From positions 1 to 64,000 of the forward strand of contig NZ_SDGU01000066.1 of the NCBI RefSeq assembly GCF_004118635.1: a stretch of 64,000 nucleotides of DNA, given 5' to 3'. The notes under the pieces were generated by a model. That model did not search any database. It was not told where the DNA came from and saw nothing but the letters and a program-made list of their open reading frames with translations. A program made the translations under genes and the position numbers. Positions 10,790 through 18,627 of the stretch are shown piece by piece. The number at the start of each line of letters is the position of its first letter. Position 1 is the stretch's first letter. This stretch comes from Chlorobaculum sp. 24CR. Lineage in GTDB: Bacteria; Bacteroidota; Chlorobiia; Chlorobiales; Chlorobiaceae.

Positions 10790-11887
10790 TTAAAGCCCAA
10801 AAAACAGCTTGCGCATCGCTTTGCGGGCGCTGGCGATGTGGGCGTTTACCTCCTCTTCGCCCAGGCCTTTGAGTTCGGCGATCTCTGCGGGTGACTTGCC
10901 TTCGACTTCGAGCAGGGTGAACATTTCGCGCTCCGGTTCCGGCAGTTGTTCGATGCACTCCAGGAGGCGCTGGCGTTCGGGGTCGCGGGCTTCGGTTGTG
11001 GCGGCGCTCACGGCGTTGCGCCTGAACAGCTCGTCGGCGCTGGCCGGAACCGGCGACTCGTCGCTGACTTCGCCGAAGAGCTTGACGAAATCGCCGAAAT
11101 CGAGGCCGCTCGCTTCGCACGGGGTGATGGCGTCGGCGAGAATGTCGGTGGCGAGCTTGCGGAACGGTTCACCGACTTCGGGCAGCTTGATGGCGAAGTC
11201 GAAGCTGTCGTCCAGGTCACGCGCTTCGATGTTGTAGGGAACCTTCATCAGCACGTTGATGCCCGCCGCTTTCGCGTAGCTTTCGGCCATGCCGCTGCCG
11301 TCGTCGCGGTTGACGACCAGGCCGAGCAGGCGCGAGCGACCGCCGATGGTGCGGAAGTAGTTGTTGGCCTGGCAGATGTTGTTCGAGGTAAAGATCGACT
11401 GCCGGTCGTTGCTCGTCACCAGAATCACCTCCTCGCTGAGCGAGCGGGCCAGAGGCGTCGCGAAGCCTCCACACACCACGTCGCCGAGAAAGTCCATCAA
11501 AATAACGTCGATCCCCCATTCGAAGATGCCGAGCTTTTCGAGCACGTCGAAGCCGGAGATGATGCCGCGCCCTCCGCAGCCGCGCCCCACCTGCGGGCCG
11601 CCAAGTTCGATGCCGTAGATCGGCTGCGGAAAGCCGGGAATGTCGCGCCGGAAGACGATGTCGCTGATCTCGACCTGCTCGTTCCTGGCGTTCTTTTCGG
11701 CGAAAACTTCAGTCACCGTGGGCAGCGAAATGCCGCCGAACAGCGACGTCGTCGAGTCGTGCTTCGGGTCGCAACCGAGCTGCAGGACGCGCTTGTTCAT
11801 CAAGGCAAACGTCGCGCTCAGGTTCGTGGTGGTGAAGCTCTTGCCGATGCCGCCCTTACCGTAAATGGCGATGGTTCTTGGCGCCAT
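10790..11887 (-). CDS. bchX: Chlorophyllide a reductase iron protein BchX with an added sigma-region-4-like domain
   Basis: BchX is the ATP-dependent iron protein that passes electrons to BchYZ to reduce ring B of chlorophyllide a, a nitrogenase-like reaction. Residues 1-285 are a clear BchX: P-loop GKGGIGKS (10-17), LGCDPKHDSTT, and [4Fe-4S] cysteines C104 (GRGCGGRG) and C139 (DVVCGGF). Residues about 301-365 are extra. They read LECIEQLPEPEREMF, then LLEVEGKSPAEIAELKGL, then EEEVNAHIASARKAMRKL. This is the usual layout of a sigma-70 region 4 / ECF helix-turn-helix. A linker rich in A, S, P and E joins the parts. It follows bchC by six bases. What the extra domain does is unknown; DNA binding is an inference. 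Confidence 0.93.
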   Translation of the reverse strand: MAPRTIAIYGKGGIGKSFTTTNLSATFALMNKRVLQLGCDPKHDSTTSLFGGISLPTVTEVFAEKNARNEQVEISDIVFRRDIPGFPQPIYGIELGGPQVGRGCGGRGIISGFDVLEKLGIFEWGIDVILMDFLGDVVCGGFATPLARSLSEEVILVTSNDRQSIFTSNNICQANNYFRTIGGRSRLLGLVVNRDDGSGMAESYAKAAGINVLMKVPYNIEARDLDDSFDFAIKLPEVGEPFRKLATDILADAITPCEASGLDFGDFVKLFGEVSDESPVPASADELFRRNAVSAATTEARDPERQRLLECIEQLPEPEREMFTLLEVEGKSPAEIAELKGLGEEEVNAHIASARKAMRKLFFGL

Positions 11888-11893
11888 GACTGC

Positions 11894-12907
11894 TCAGTGC
11901 CCCGTTTTGCAGATTGGAAAGTTCTCGCCCGCCTCGTCGCCATGCTTCCAGTGGATAATCATCTTCAGGCAGTCGGCGTCGCTGAAGGCCTGCATGTAGG
12001 CATCCATGAGGTTGTAGTCAAGCGTGCACTGGTGGGTGAAAATCTTTTCGGCGTTGATTTTACCGGCGGCGATCAGCTCGCGCACGCGGCGCAAATCGCC
12101 CTTGGCCCACTGGCGGGCGGCGATGAACGACAGCTCCTTGTTGAAGGCCTGCGAGTAGTCGATGTTGATGCGCTGGTAGTAGCCGCCAAAGATCACCTTG
12201 CCATGGAACTTCACGAAGCGCAGTCCGGTTTCGATGGCGCTCATGATGCCGGTGCTGTCGATGAGCACGTCGAACTCGTGGCCCGCCAGCGCCGCCGAAA
12301 CATCCTGCTTTTCGGGGTTGACCTTGATGTCCGCCGTCGAAATGTCGAGCCGGTTCTGGTGCGGTTCGGTGACCGCCACCAGGCTTGCGCCCATGTGCTT
12401 TGCCAGCTCGGCGGCGAGGATGCCCACCGCGCCCTGGCCCAGCACCAGCACCTTGCGGCTCTTGACCTCCGCCAGATCGACGATGTGCAGCGCCGTGGCG
12501 CCGAGCGGCAGGGCGATGCCGCACTGCGGATTGGCGATGCCGTCGAGCACCGTCAGGCTTTCGACCGGGCAGACGATGAACTGCGACGCGCCGCCGAAAG
12601 CCGCGTTCACATCCTCGTAGCCGAACGATCCGGCAACGTAGGCGAACTTGCCGATCAGCCCCTGATTGACATGGTCGCCCGCCTCGACGATTCGCCCCAC
12701 GGTTTCGTAGCCGGGAATGAACGGAAAGATGAAGGGCGGCGACGGAATCAGGCCGTTCAGGGCCATCTTCTCGGTGCCGGTGCTGATCGACGACCACCAG
12801 GTTTCCACCAGTACATCGGTCGAACAGACCGGTTTGAGCGTCACATCCCTCAGCTCGATCTGCCGGACGCCGCTGAAGACGATCGCTTTGGATTTTTTCG
12901 CTTCCAT
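11894..12907 (-). CDS. bchC: Bacteriochlorophyllide a dehydrogenase BchC
   Basis: Oxidises the C3 1-hydroxyethyl group of the bacteriochlorophyllide precursor to acetyl during bacteriochlorophyll a synthesis. The 337-residue protein is a zinc-independent member of the medium-chain dehydrogenase superfamily. It has an N-terminal GroES-like part (SSISTGTEKMALNG, FIPGYETVGRI) and a nucleotide-binding fold with VLVLGQGAVGILAAELAKHMGA. It sits between bchF and bchX with spacings of 23 and 6 bases, so all three are probably one operon. The bchF-bchC-bchX grouping is known from other phototrophs. Confidence 0.94.
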   Translation of the reverse strand: MEAKKSKAIVFSGVRQIELRDVTLKPVCSTDVLVETWWSSISTGTEKMALNGLIPSPPFIFPFIPGYETVGRIVEAGDHVNQGLIGKFAYVAGSFGYEDVNAAFGGASQFIVCPVESLTVLDGIANPQCGIALPLGATALHIVDLAEVKSRKVLVLGQGAVGILAAELAKHMGASLVAVTEPHQNRLDISTADIKVNPEKQDVSAALAGHEFDVLIDSTGIMSAIETGLRFVKFHGKVIFGGYYQRINIDYSQAFNKELSFIAARQWAKGDLRRVRELIAAGKINAEKIFTHQCTLDYNLMDAYMQAFSDADCLKMIIHWKHGDEAGENFPICKTGH

Positions 12908-12930
12908 GCTTTTTGTCGAAAGGTTAAGGC

Positions 12931-13410
12931 TCAGGCCACCGAACCGCTGGCCTTGAGTTTTTTCTCGTTATGCTTTTCAAGCAGCAGGCGGATGACGAAC
13001 TGCGCCGCGTTGATGAGGTAGCTCAAGTAGGCAAGGTAGGCGGTGAGAATGAGAATGTGTTCGGACGGCTTGACCCAGAAGAAGAGGACGAAGTAGGCGA
13101 GGTGCACGATCATGGCGATGGCGCTGCCGAAATCCTCCCAGAAAAACTCGTGCGCGAAGGCGAATTTGCCGAACACCTCAAGCTCGAAAAAGCCGCCGGT
13201 CACGAAGATCAGCACCAGCATGAAGGTCTTGAGCGCCACGAAGAAGGTCACCCACCAGAAATCGGTGATCCAGATGCCTTGCGAATAGAGGTACGTGACC
13301 GTCAGACCGACGAGGAAGATGACGAACTGGATCGGCGCGAGAATGGCCTGCGAGGTCGTCCACTTGGACGCATTTCTTTTTTCAAGCTGTTCCGGAGTAT
13401 AACGAGGCAT
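12931..13410 (-). CDS. bchF: 3-vinyl bacteriochlorophyllide hydratase
   Basis: Adds water to the C3 vinyl group to give the hydroxyethyl intermediate used by BchC, and in green bacteria also by bacteriochlorophyll c synthesis. The 159-residue protein has four hydrophobic helices and the family features MPRYTPEQLEKRNAS at the start and FVTGGFFELEVFGKF plus FAHEFFWEDFGSA in the middle. The ATG at 13410 fits the family N-terminus; a GTG at 13443 would add 11 residues and lacks a ribosome site. Green sulfur bacteria often have a paralogue BchV. I prefer bchF because of the bchC-bchX neighbours. Confidence 0.88.
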   Translation of the reverse strand: MPRYTPEQLEKRNASKWTTSQAILAPIQFVIFLVGLTVTYLYSQGIWITDFWWVTFFVALKTFMLVLIFVTGGFFELEVFGKFAFAHEFFWEDFGSAIAMIVHLAYFVLFFWVKPSEHILILTAYLAYLSYLINAAQFVIRLLLEKHNEKKLKASGSVA

Positions 13411-13508
13411 GATTGGAGATCGGTTCGGTGATGGAAAGGGCACGCAAGCCGCGCGCCGAAACGACGTTGAATATAGTAAAAGCGGGGGAAATAGTTGAAG
13501 GGTGATGG

Positions 13509-14030
13509 TTGAATGTCTGGGAGTTGGGGAAAGGCGCGTGCGGGTTGTGCGGGAAGTGGCAAGAGGCTTGTCGTAGGGGCGCGGCGGTGTGCGCCCGGTG
13601 GCTGGACGGTGCGTCTGTGCTCTACATCGTCTCTTCCGGCAACGAGAAGATGCTCGGCACGGCGAAGAAGATGATCCTCGCCGCGATGATCGGGCTCGCG
13701 CTCGGTATCGCCGCCCCCTCCTTCCTCAAGGAGATCGCGACGATCCTCGACTGGGGCGGGACGGGCGAGGAGATCCCGACCGAGGTGCAAGAGGCGCAGA
13801 CGCTCTCCCAGATCGCCGAGAGACTGCTCAATTTCCTCCTCTCCATGGTCGGTATCCTGAGTATCATGATGATCGTCGTGGGCGGTCTCATGTATTTCGC
13901 GGCCGCCGGTGACGAGAAGCGCGCCGATACGGCCAAGAAGATCATCATGTTCTCCGTAGTCGGCGTGGCGGTGGCGCTTGCGGCGCTCATCATTGTCCGG
14001 CAGATTGCGAATTTCATCGTGGCGGGATAA
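13509..14030 (+). CDS. T4SS-pilin-like small membrane protein, apparently rearranged
   Basis: The 173-residue reading has an improbable cysteine/tryptophan-rich first 36 residues, which overlap a dispersed repeat. Two related segments follow. Residues 38-77 (LYIVSSGNEKMLGTAKKMIL...) and 128-171 (MYFAAAGDEKRADTAKKIIM...) align along their length. Between them is a hydrophobic helix, RLLNFLLSMVGILSIMMIVV. The layout of helix, Gly-Asp/Asn-Glu-Lys turn, then TAKK and a second helix is that of VirB2/T4SS-pilin-like proteins, frequent in Patescibacteria. The first copy lacks its leading helix, so the 5' end looks truncated at about 13,615. The gene ends at a good terminator. Whether it is expressed is uncertain. 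Confidence 0.55.
   Translation: MNVWELGKGACGLCGKWQEACRRGAAVCARWLDGASVLYIVSSGNEKMLGTAKKMILAAMIGLALGIAAPSFLKEIATILDWGGTGEEIPTEVQEAQTLSQIAERLLNFLLSMVGILSIMMIVVGGLMYFAAAGDEKRADTAKKIIMFSVVGVAVALAALIIVRQIANFIVAG
13568..13600. repeat. Degenerate GTAGGGGC-type dispersed element
   Basis: CGTAGGGGCGCGGCGGTGTGCGCCC resembles the GTAGGGGC...GCCCCTAC palindromes at 16044-16073 and 28216-28240. It lies immediately before the point where pilin-like sequence begins. Confidence 0.5.
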
Positions 14031-14050
14031 GATCGTTTTCCGGAATAAGG

Positions 14051-14086
14051 AAAAGATGGGAATCGATTTGCGATTCCTGTCTTTTT
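14051..14086. terminator. Bidirectional terminator between pilin-like gene and 381-residue gene
   Basis: A 15-bp stem (14051-14065 with 14071-14085, two G-U pairs) with a five-base loop. It begins with AAAAGA and ends with TCTTTTT, so it can terminate both convergent genes. Confidence 0.8.
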
Positions 14087-14100
14087 CATTGTCGGAGTCT

Positions 14101-15246
14101 TTACTGGGGAATAAGTTCCACCAGTGTTTTTTCTGGAAATTCGATTATTAATTGTTTGCTGGCAATCGCTTGTTGCCGCCAATCTTGAAGATTGAGTACT
14201 ACTTTTCGCGATTTTTGACGATTCGCGGCGGTTACTTTGATTACGTTTGTTTGTAGGCCTGATTCGGCATCGATTACCATTCCGTATGGTCCGATACCAG
14301 TAAATGGAAGACCAGAAGAAGTTCGATCGTTGGAGAACGGAACCACGTGTTTTTGTCCAGATTCTTCTATGAGTGTGAGGGCTCCAGACACCCTTGCCAG
14401 ATAGCGGCCGTTCGGTACGTTATCGGGGATGACGAAATCCGGCAGGCTGAGCGGGTCGTCGCCGGGAGAATACGTGACCGCTATGGTCGTTGCAGGTATG
14501 TCTTTTAGTGTCGGAACGGCCGACGGCGCGTCAGGAACGGCGCTCTTGGTAGTCATGTCGCCGAGCCGTTCTCCTGCTCGGTTCAGAATACCATGCTCAT
14601 CCCGATTTTGAACTCCTTGGCGGTAGATTTGCTGTTCGCGTGGAGTCAATTCGGAGAGCAATGCGCCGTTTTTAATCTTATTGAGTACGATCCGCAGCGA
14701 GTCGGCCATTCGTTCATTTCTGTTTTCCTCATCAATCTTTTCGATCTTGGTGAGCAGCTCATCTTGCGGACGATTCTCAGCCTTTACGAATACCATCGCG
14801 TTCACCAGAATAACCACGATTGAAACGACTCGTGCTGCACGTTCGTAGCTGACAAGAGCCAAGCTTCCACCAGAAGTTGCCGCGAAAAAGATCATACTCA
14901 GGGCCAGCCATTTATTCAGCGACAATCCGGAGAAGAAATCCGGTGCACTGAACGCAAGCGCTGACATGAGGTTCAGATACAAAACGATGATGCCCAGAAA
15001 GATGGAGCGTCCTTTTCCGAATGTGGATCTGACAGTGTTCAGCAATGCACAGAAAAGGGTTGCTCCTATTGCAGCGACTCCAAAAATCAATCCAGCAATG
15101 GTTGACCAGCCGAATTGGATTGCAATGATGAGGAGTAAAAACGTTACTGCAATACCAAGGAGAAAAAAGTAAAAGAGAGAAGCGCCCGAGCTGGCTGCAT
15201 GACTGATTTTTTCTTTCATGCGAGATTGAAGATCAAGGTTGTCCAT
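14101..15246 (-). CDS. Multi-pass membrane protein, unknown function
   Basis: A 381-residue protein beginning MDNLDLQSRMKEKISHAASSG. It has about five hydrophobic helices between residues 22 and 155 (for example FLLLIIAIQFGWSTIAGLIF). A charged, likely coiled segment (155-215) and a soluble C-terminal part of about 160 residues with no cysteines follow. I recognise no family. Base composition is less GC-rich than bchFCX or the downstream lipoprotein gene. It is convergent with the pilin-like gene and shares its terminator, so the two may have arrived together. The downstream gene order (higBA on the same strand) supports an island. Confidence 0.75.
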   Translation of the reverse strand: MDNLDLQSRMKEKISHAASSGASLFYFFLLGIAVTFLLLIIAIQFGWSTIAGLIFGVAAIGATLFCALLNTVRSTFGKGRSIFLGIIVLYLNLMSALAFSAPDFFSGLSLNKWLALSMIFFAATSGGSLALVSYERAARVVSIVVILVNAMVFVKAENRPQDELLTKIEKIDEENRNERMADSLRIVLNKIKNGALLSELTPREQQIYRQGVQNRDEHGILNRAGERLGDMTTKSAVPDAPSAVPTLKDIPATTIAVTYSPGDDPLSLPDFVIPDNVPNGRYLARVSGALTLIEESGQKHVVPFSNDRTSSGLPFTGIGPYGMVIDAESGLQTNVIKVTAANRQKSRKVVLNLQDWRQQAIASKQLIIEFPEKTLVELIPQ

Positions 15247-15308
15247 GTCGTTTAAGCGGCTTGAGTTGGCGTTTTGCCTGCCATTTGAAGGCTCAGATAA
15301 TTTCGGCT

Positions 15309-15620
15309 TTATTCGAACATTAATGCAATCGGCGTGATGCGCTGAAGAATGGATTCCTCTTTTTGCGTCGCATCGTAAAGGTCAGCGCGTAGCTGGAGGT
15401 TCATCCAGAAATCGGGGGTATTGCCGAAATATTTTGCCAGACGCAGTGCGGTCGAGGTCGTAATGCCGCGCTTGCCGTTGATGATTTCGTTGATTCGCTG
15501 GTAGGGCACCTGAATGGCGTCGGCCAGTTGGCGCTGCGTAATGTTCATAGGGGCGAGGAACTCTTCAAGCAGCATCTCTCCGGGATGCGTTGGCTCGCGA
15601 TCTGTTGGTATGCGTATCAT
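15309..15620 (-). CDS. higA: HigA-family antitoxin
   Basis: A 103-residue XRE-type helix-turn-helix protein. It starts MIRIPTDREPTHPGEMLLEEF, with the PTHPGE motif of HigA/VapI antitoxins, and then has ITQRQLADAIQVP.YQRINEI as the helix-turn-helix. It should neutralise the HigB toxin and repress the shared promoter. It lies 15 bases after higB; toxin-first order is normal for higBA. Confidence 0.9.
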   Translation of the reverse strand: MIRIPTDREPTHPGEMLLEEFLAPMNITQRQLADAIQVPYQRINEIINGKRGITTSTALRLAKYFGNTPDFWMNLQLRADLYDATQKEESILQRITPIALMFE

Positions 15621-15635
15621 TTTCTGGTTGTTTTG

Positions 15636-15929
15636 TCAATGATAATCGATGATCTCTACGTCCGTTGGCCCTGATGAAGTCCAGAGAAAACAAATCCGGT
15701 ATTGCCGGTTAATCCTGATGCTGTACTGACCTGCCCGATCACCGGAAAGCGCTTCGAGATGATTGCCCGGCGGAATTCGTAACTCTTCAAGCATCACGAC
15801 AGAATCAAGCTGATCAAACTTCCGGTGCGCTGTTTTCCACAGATCAACGGGGCATATTTTCAGAGCGGCCTTTGTCTGTCTGCCGTTGAAAAGCGCTTCG
15901 GTCTCGCCGTTTTTGAATGATTGTATCAC
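15636..15929 (-). CDS. higB: HigB/RelE-family mRNA interferase toxin
   Basis: A 97-residue toxin of the RelE superfamily, predicted to cleave mRNA on the ribosome. It starts MIQSFKNGETEALFNG and contains LEALSGDRAGQYSIRINRQY and RICFLW, the HigB core with the basic residues of the active site. It is the upstream gene of a two-gene toxin-antitoxin operon and forms the distal edge of the accessory segment 13.5-15.9 kb. Confidence 0.9.
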   Translation of the reverse strand: MIQSFKNGETEALFNGRQTKAALKICPVDLWKTAHRKFDQLDSVVMLEELRIPPGNHLEALSGDRAGQYSIRINRQYRICFLWTSSGPTDVEIIDYH

Positions 15930-16043
15930 GATAACACGGCTATCATGTTATTCGTTGCAATATCTGAAAAGATTGTGTAATGAACAAGACTGTGATGGGG
16001 GTCTTGACTCTGAAGCGGAAAATGGTTCTGCCATCGGCTCTCC

Positions 16044-16073
16044 GTAGAGGGCAGCCGCGAGGGCTGCCCCTAC
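16044..16073. repeat. REP-like palindrome GTAGAGGGCAGCC-GCGA-GGGCTGCCCCTAC
   Basis: An 8-bp perfect GC stem with a GCGA loop, extended by GTAG...CTAC at the edges. It sits just after the stop of the convergent lipoprotein gene. Related elements are at 21287-21400 and 28216-28240. Confidence 0.7.
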
Positions 16074-16083
16074 ACGTCAATCG

Positions 16084-17781
16084 TCACTTCTCACTCTTCC
16101 CCACCTTCCACTCATACATATTCCCAAGCGTCGCCAGCAAGCTTAACCTCACATTCCTGACTCGCTTGTTGAATCCCTCAAGCTCAGAATAATAATACAG
16201 GAAGGTTCGCGGTTGCTCTTCGACCAGAATCCGCTGGTACTCTTGCCAGAGCTTTTTCTGTTCGGCTTCTGGTAGCGGGCCGGTCAGTTGCGAGACCACT
16301 TTGTCCAGTTGTGCGTTTTGGAAGGCGCTGGAGTTGAAGGGTTTTTTCTCGAAGTCCGATCCCCAGATGACGAGCTGGAAGGGGAGCGTTTCGGCGGCCA
16401 GGCCGGAGAGGGCGGCGTCGTAGCGGTACTCGTTCTGGTTTTTGTTGAACATGAGCGCTTCGTCGAACTTCAGTTTGCAGTCGATACCGATTTCGCGGAG
16501 GTTCTGCTGAATGATCGTGGCCGCGTAGTTGCGCCTCGGATTGCCGGTTGGCGCGGCCAGCTCGAAGGAGAAACGCAGGCCGTTTTTCTGCAAAATGCCA
16601 TCCGGCCCCGGCGTCCAGCCCGCCTCCCGGAGCAGCGAGAGCGCTTTGCCGGAGTCGTACGCCCAGGCGGGCAGCGACTGGTCGATGATCGAGGTGTAGG
16701 CTGGCGAGAGCGTGGTGTTGACAATCGTGGCGTACTCCGGCCCCATGAAGCCGTCGATGATCGCCTGCCGGTCGATGGCCCGTGTCATCGCCTGCCGCAC
16801 CCGCGGGTCGCCGAAGAGGCGGTTCGGCTGCACGGCTTTCCGGTTTCGCCACGCCTCGCCGTCGATGTTCAGCCAGACGACGCTGTCGAAATAGCGGTCA
16901 GCCACCGGGATGATCGAAATCTCCGGGTTGCTCCGCGCCAGCTCCGAGGCGTCCTTCGGGTTGATGCCGCCCGCCGAGACGAGCGCGTCGATCTGGCCGG
17001 ACTTGAGCATCGCCAGGCGCGTGGTGTATTCCGGCACGATCATGAAGGTGAGTTTCGGCGAGGCCGCCGGACGGGGCAGCACCGAGGTGGGGCTGGATTC
17101 AAGCGTCAGCTTCGACTGCCGCTGCCACTCCTTTACCTTGAACGGCCCCGCGCCCACGATGGGCAACGTGGCCGCACGCTGGCGAATCTCGGCGGGCGGG
17201 ATGTCTCGGAAAAGGTGTTCGGCCACCGGCATCAGGTCGTTGAAGTGGTCGAGCGCGATGCTTTCGGACATCGGCTTGTTGAAGCGCAGTACCAGCGTTT
17301 TGCTGTCGGGCGTCTCCACCGCCCGGTCGAAATCGACCGAACCGTCGGCCTTGAGCAAGAGGTCGTACAGATAGTCCTGTCGGCTGCTGGCCACGTTCGG
17401 GTCGGCGTAGAGGCGGTACGAAAAGCTGAAATCCTTCGAGGTGAGCGGCTTGCCATCCTCCCAAAGCGCATCGCGTTTGAGGTGGAAGGTGACGCTCCGC
17501 CCGTCCGGCGAGAACTCCCAGCGCTCGGCGGCGTTCGCTTGGTACGAAATCGCGCCGCTCTTCTCGTCGAACGACGGCCTGACCAGCGAGGGATAGATCA
17601 TCGTGCACACCTCGCGGGCGAGCGACATCTGGATGAGCAGCGGATTGAGGTGGTCGAAATCGGCGGAGACGGCCACGACGATGGTGTCGGGATGCCTGTT
17701 TTGCGACGATTTTGGCCCGCAGCCCGCGAACAGCGTCACGAAGAGCAGCAGGGCGGCGATGGCGAGCAGCGATTTGCGCAT
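16084..17781 (-). CDS. Peptide/oligosaccharide ABC transporter substrate-binding lipoprotein
   Basis: A 565-residue periplasmic binding protein of family 5 (DppA/OppA type). The signal is MRKSLLAIAALLLFVTLFAGC with a lipobox cysteine at residue 21. Family blocks include AAERWEFSPDGRSVTFHLK, WEDGKPLTSKDFSFSY and DPRVRQAMTRAIDRQAI. The ATG at 17781 is chosen because it starts the lipoprotein signal; an upstream start at 17826 adds 15 residues that disrupt it. No permease or ATPase genes adjoin it, so it must use components encoded elsewhere or act alone. Ligand unknown. Confidence 0.88.
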   Translation of the reverse strand: MRKSLLAIAALLLFVTLFAGCGPKSSQNRHPDTIVVAVSADFDHLNPLLIQMSLAREVCTMIYPSLVRPSFDEKSGAISYQANAAERWEFSPDGRSVTFHLKRDALWEDGKPLTSKDFSFSYRLYADPNVASSRQDYLYDLLLKADGSVDFDRAVETPDSKTLVLRFNKPMSESIALDHFNDLMPVAEHLFRDIPPAEIRQRAATLPIVGAGPFKVKEWQRQSKLTLESSPTSVLPRPAASPKLTFMIVPEYTTRLAMLKSGQIDALVSAGGINPKDASELARSNPEISIIPVADRYFDSVVWLNIDGEAWRNRKAVQPNRLFGDPRVRQAMTRAIDRQAIIDGFMGPEYATIVNTTLSPAYTSIIDQSLPAWAYDSGKALSLLREAGWTPGPDGILQKNGLRFSFELAAPTGNPRRNYAATIIQQNLREIGIDCKLKFDEALMFNKNQNEYRYDAALSGLAAETLPFQLVIWGSDFEKKPFNSSAFQNAQLDKVVSQLTGPLPEAEQKKLWQEYQRILVEEQPRTFLYYYSELEGFNKRVRNVRLSLLATLGNMYEWKVGKSEK

Positions 17782-17822
17782 GGCGATCTTGTCTGTAATT
17801 CTGATGATTGAGCGTCGCGCGG

Positions 17823-18569
17823 TCAACCGCGGACGGGAAAGACGCTGGTGAAGTGGCCGATGCCGAGCGCCGTCGGGAGCAGGAAGCCCTCGCCGTACAT
17901 CGCGCCGATCTGCTCGCCCAAGGCTCTGGCGCGGGCTTCGAGGCCCGGCAGGAACTCCTTGCGGTTAATCATGGTCTGCGGCTCGTCGCTGTTCTCTTTG
18001 CGGTGGAACTGCGTGCCGAACGCTTCGACGCCGCCTCGCGAACGCTCGAAGGTCGCCGAGACGTCCACGATGATCTCCGGTTCGAGCTGCCGGAACTGGA
18101 TGTAGTAGAGCAGGTGGCGCGGACGGTGCGCGGCTTGCGGCAGATCGCCGTCGAAGGTCTCGATCTTGCGCAACCCGGCGTAGTAGCAGGCGTCGTAAAC
18201 GAGGCGCGAGGCCTTCATGTGGTCGGGGTGGCGCTCGTCCGGCGGGTTGCAGAAGACCGTTTCGGGCCGGTATTTGCGGATGATGCGGATCACTTCGCGC
18301 AGGTTCTCCTTTGTGTTGAACAGCTCCGAGTCGCCGAGATCGAGCTGCTCCCGCGCCGCGTAGCCCATGCGCTCGGTGGCGAGCGCGGCCTCCCGGCGGC
18401 GGGTTTCGGCGGTACCGAGCGTACCCATTTCGCCGCCGGTGAGGTCGCAGACGGCCACCCGCTGACCTTCATCCATGATTTTCAGCAGCGTCGCTCCGCA
18501 GGAGAGTTCAACATCGTCGGGGTGAGCGCCGAAAGCGAGCGCGTAAACAGGTTCGATGGGTGCGGTCAA
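17823..18569 (-). CDS. bshB1: LmbE/PIG-L-family deacetylase, probably bacillithiol biosynthesis BshB1
   Basis: A 248-residue zinc deacetylase. The metal motif AHPDDVE is at 15-21 and the second motif reads PPDERHPDH. GGEMGTLGTAETRRREA is characteristic of the BshB1 branch, which removes acetate from GlcNAc-malate in bacillithiol synthesis. Green sulfur bacteria are reported to make N-methyl-bacillithiol, so the role fits the host. It starts 58 bases before the divergent dut gene. A more general GlcNAc-conjugate deacetylase is the alternative. Confidence 0.85.
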   Translation of the reverse strand: MTAPIEPVYALAFGAHPDDVELSCGATLLKIMDEGQRVAVCDLTGGEMGTLGTAETRRREAALATERMGYAAREQLDLGDSELFNTKENLREVIRIIRKYRPETVFCNPPDERHPDHMKASRLVYDACYYAGLRKIETFDGDLPQAAHRPRHLLYYIQFRQLEPEIIVDVSATFERSRGGVEAFGTQFHRKENSDEPQTMINRKEFLPGLEARARALGEQIGAMYGEGFLLPTALGIGHFTSVFPVRG

Positions 18570-18627
18570 GGTCGGGTTTGTTTATATTCGGGTTTTCCGG
18601 GAATTCAAACAACGTCAGCAATAATCA

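Noticed and set aside
10946-13021. Long plus-strand open frame opposite bchX/bchC
   Set aside because: It is the complement of GC-rich coding DNA with strong third-position G/C bias and shows no domain likeness. The minus-strand genes are clear BchX and BchC.
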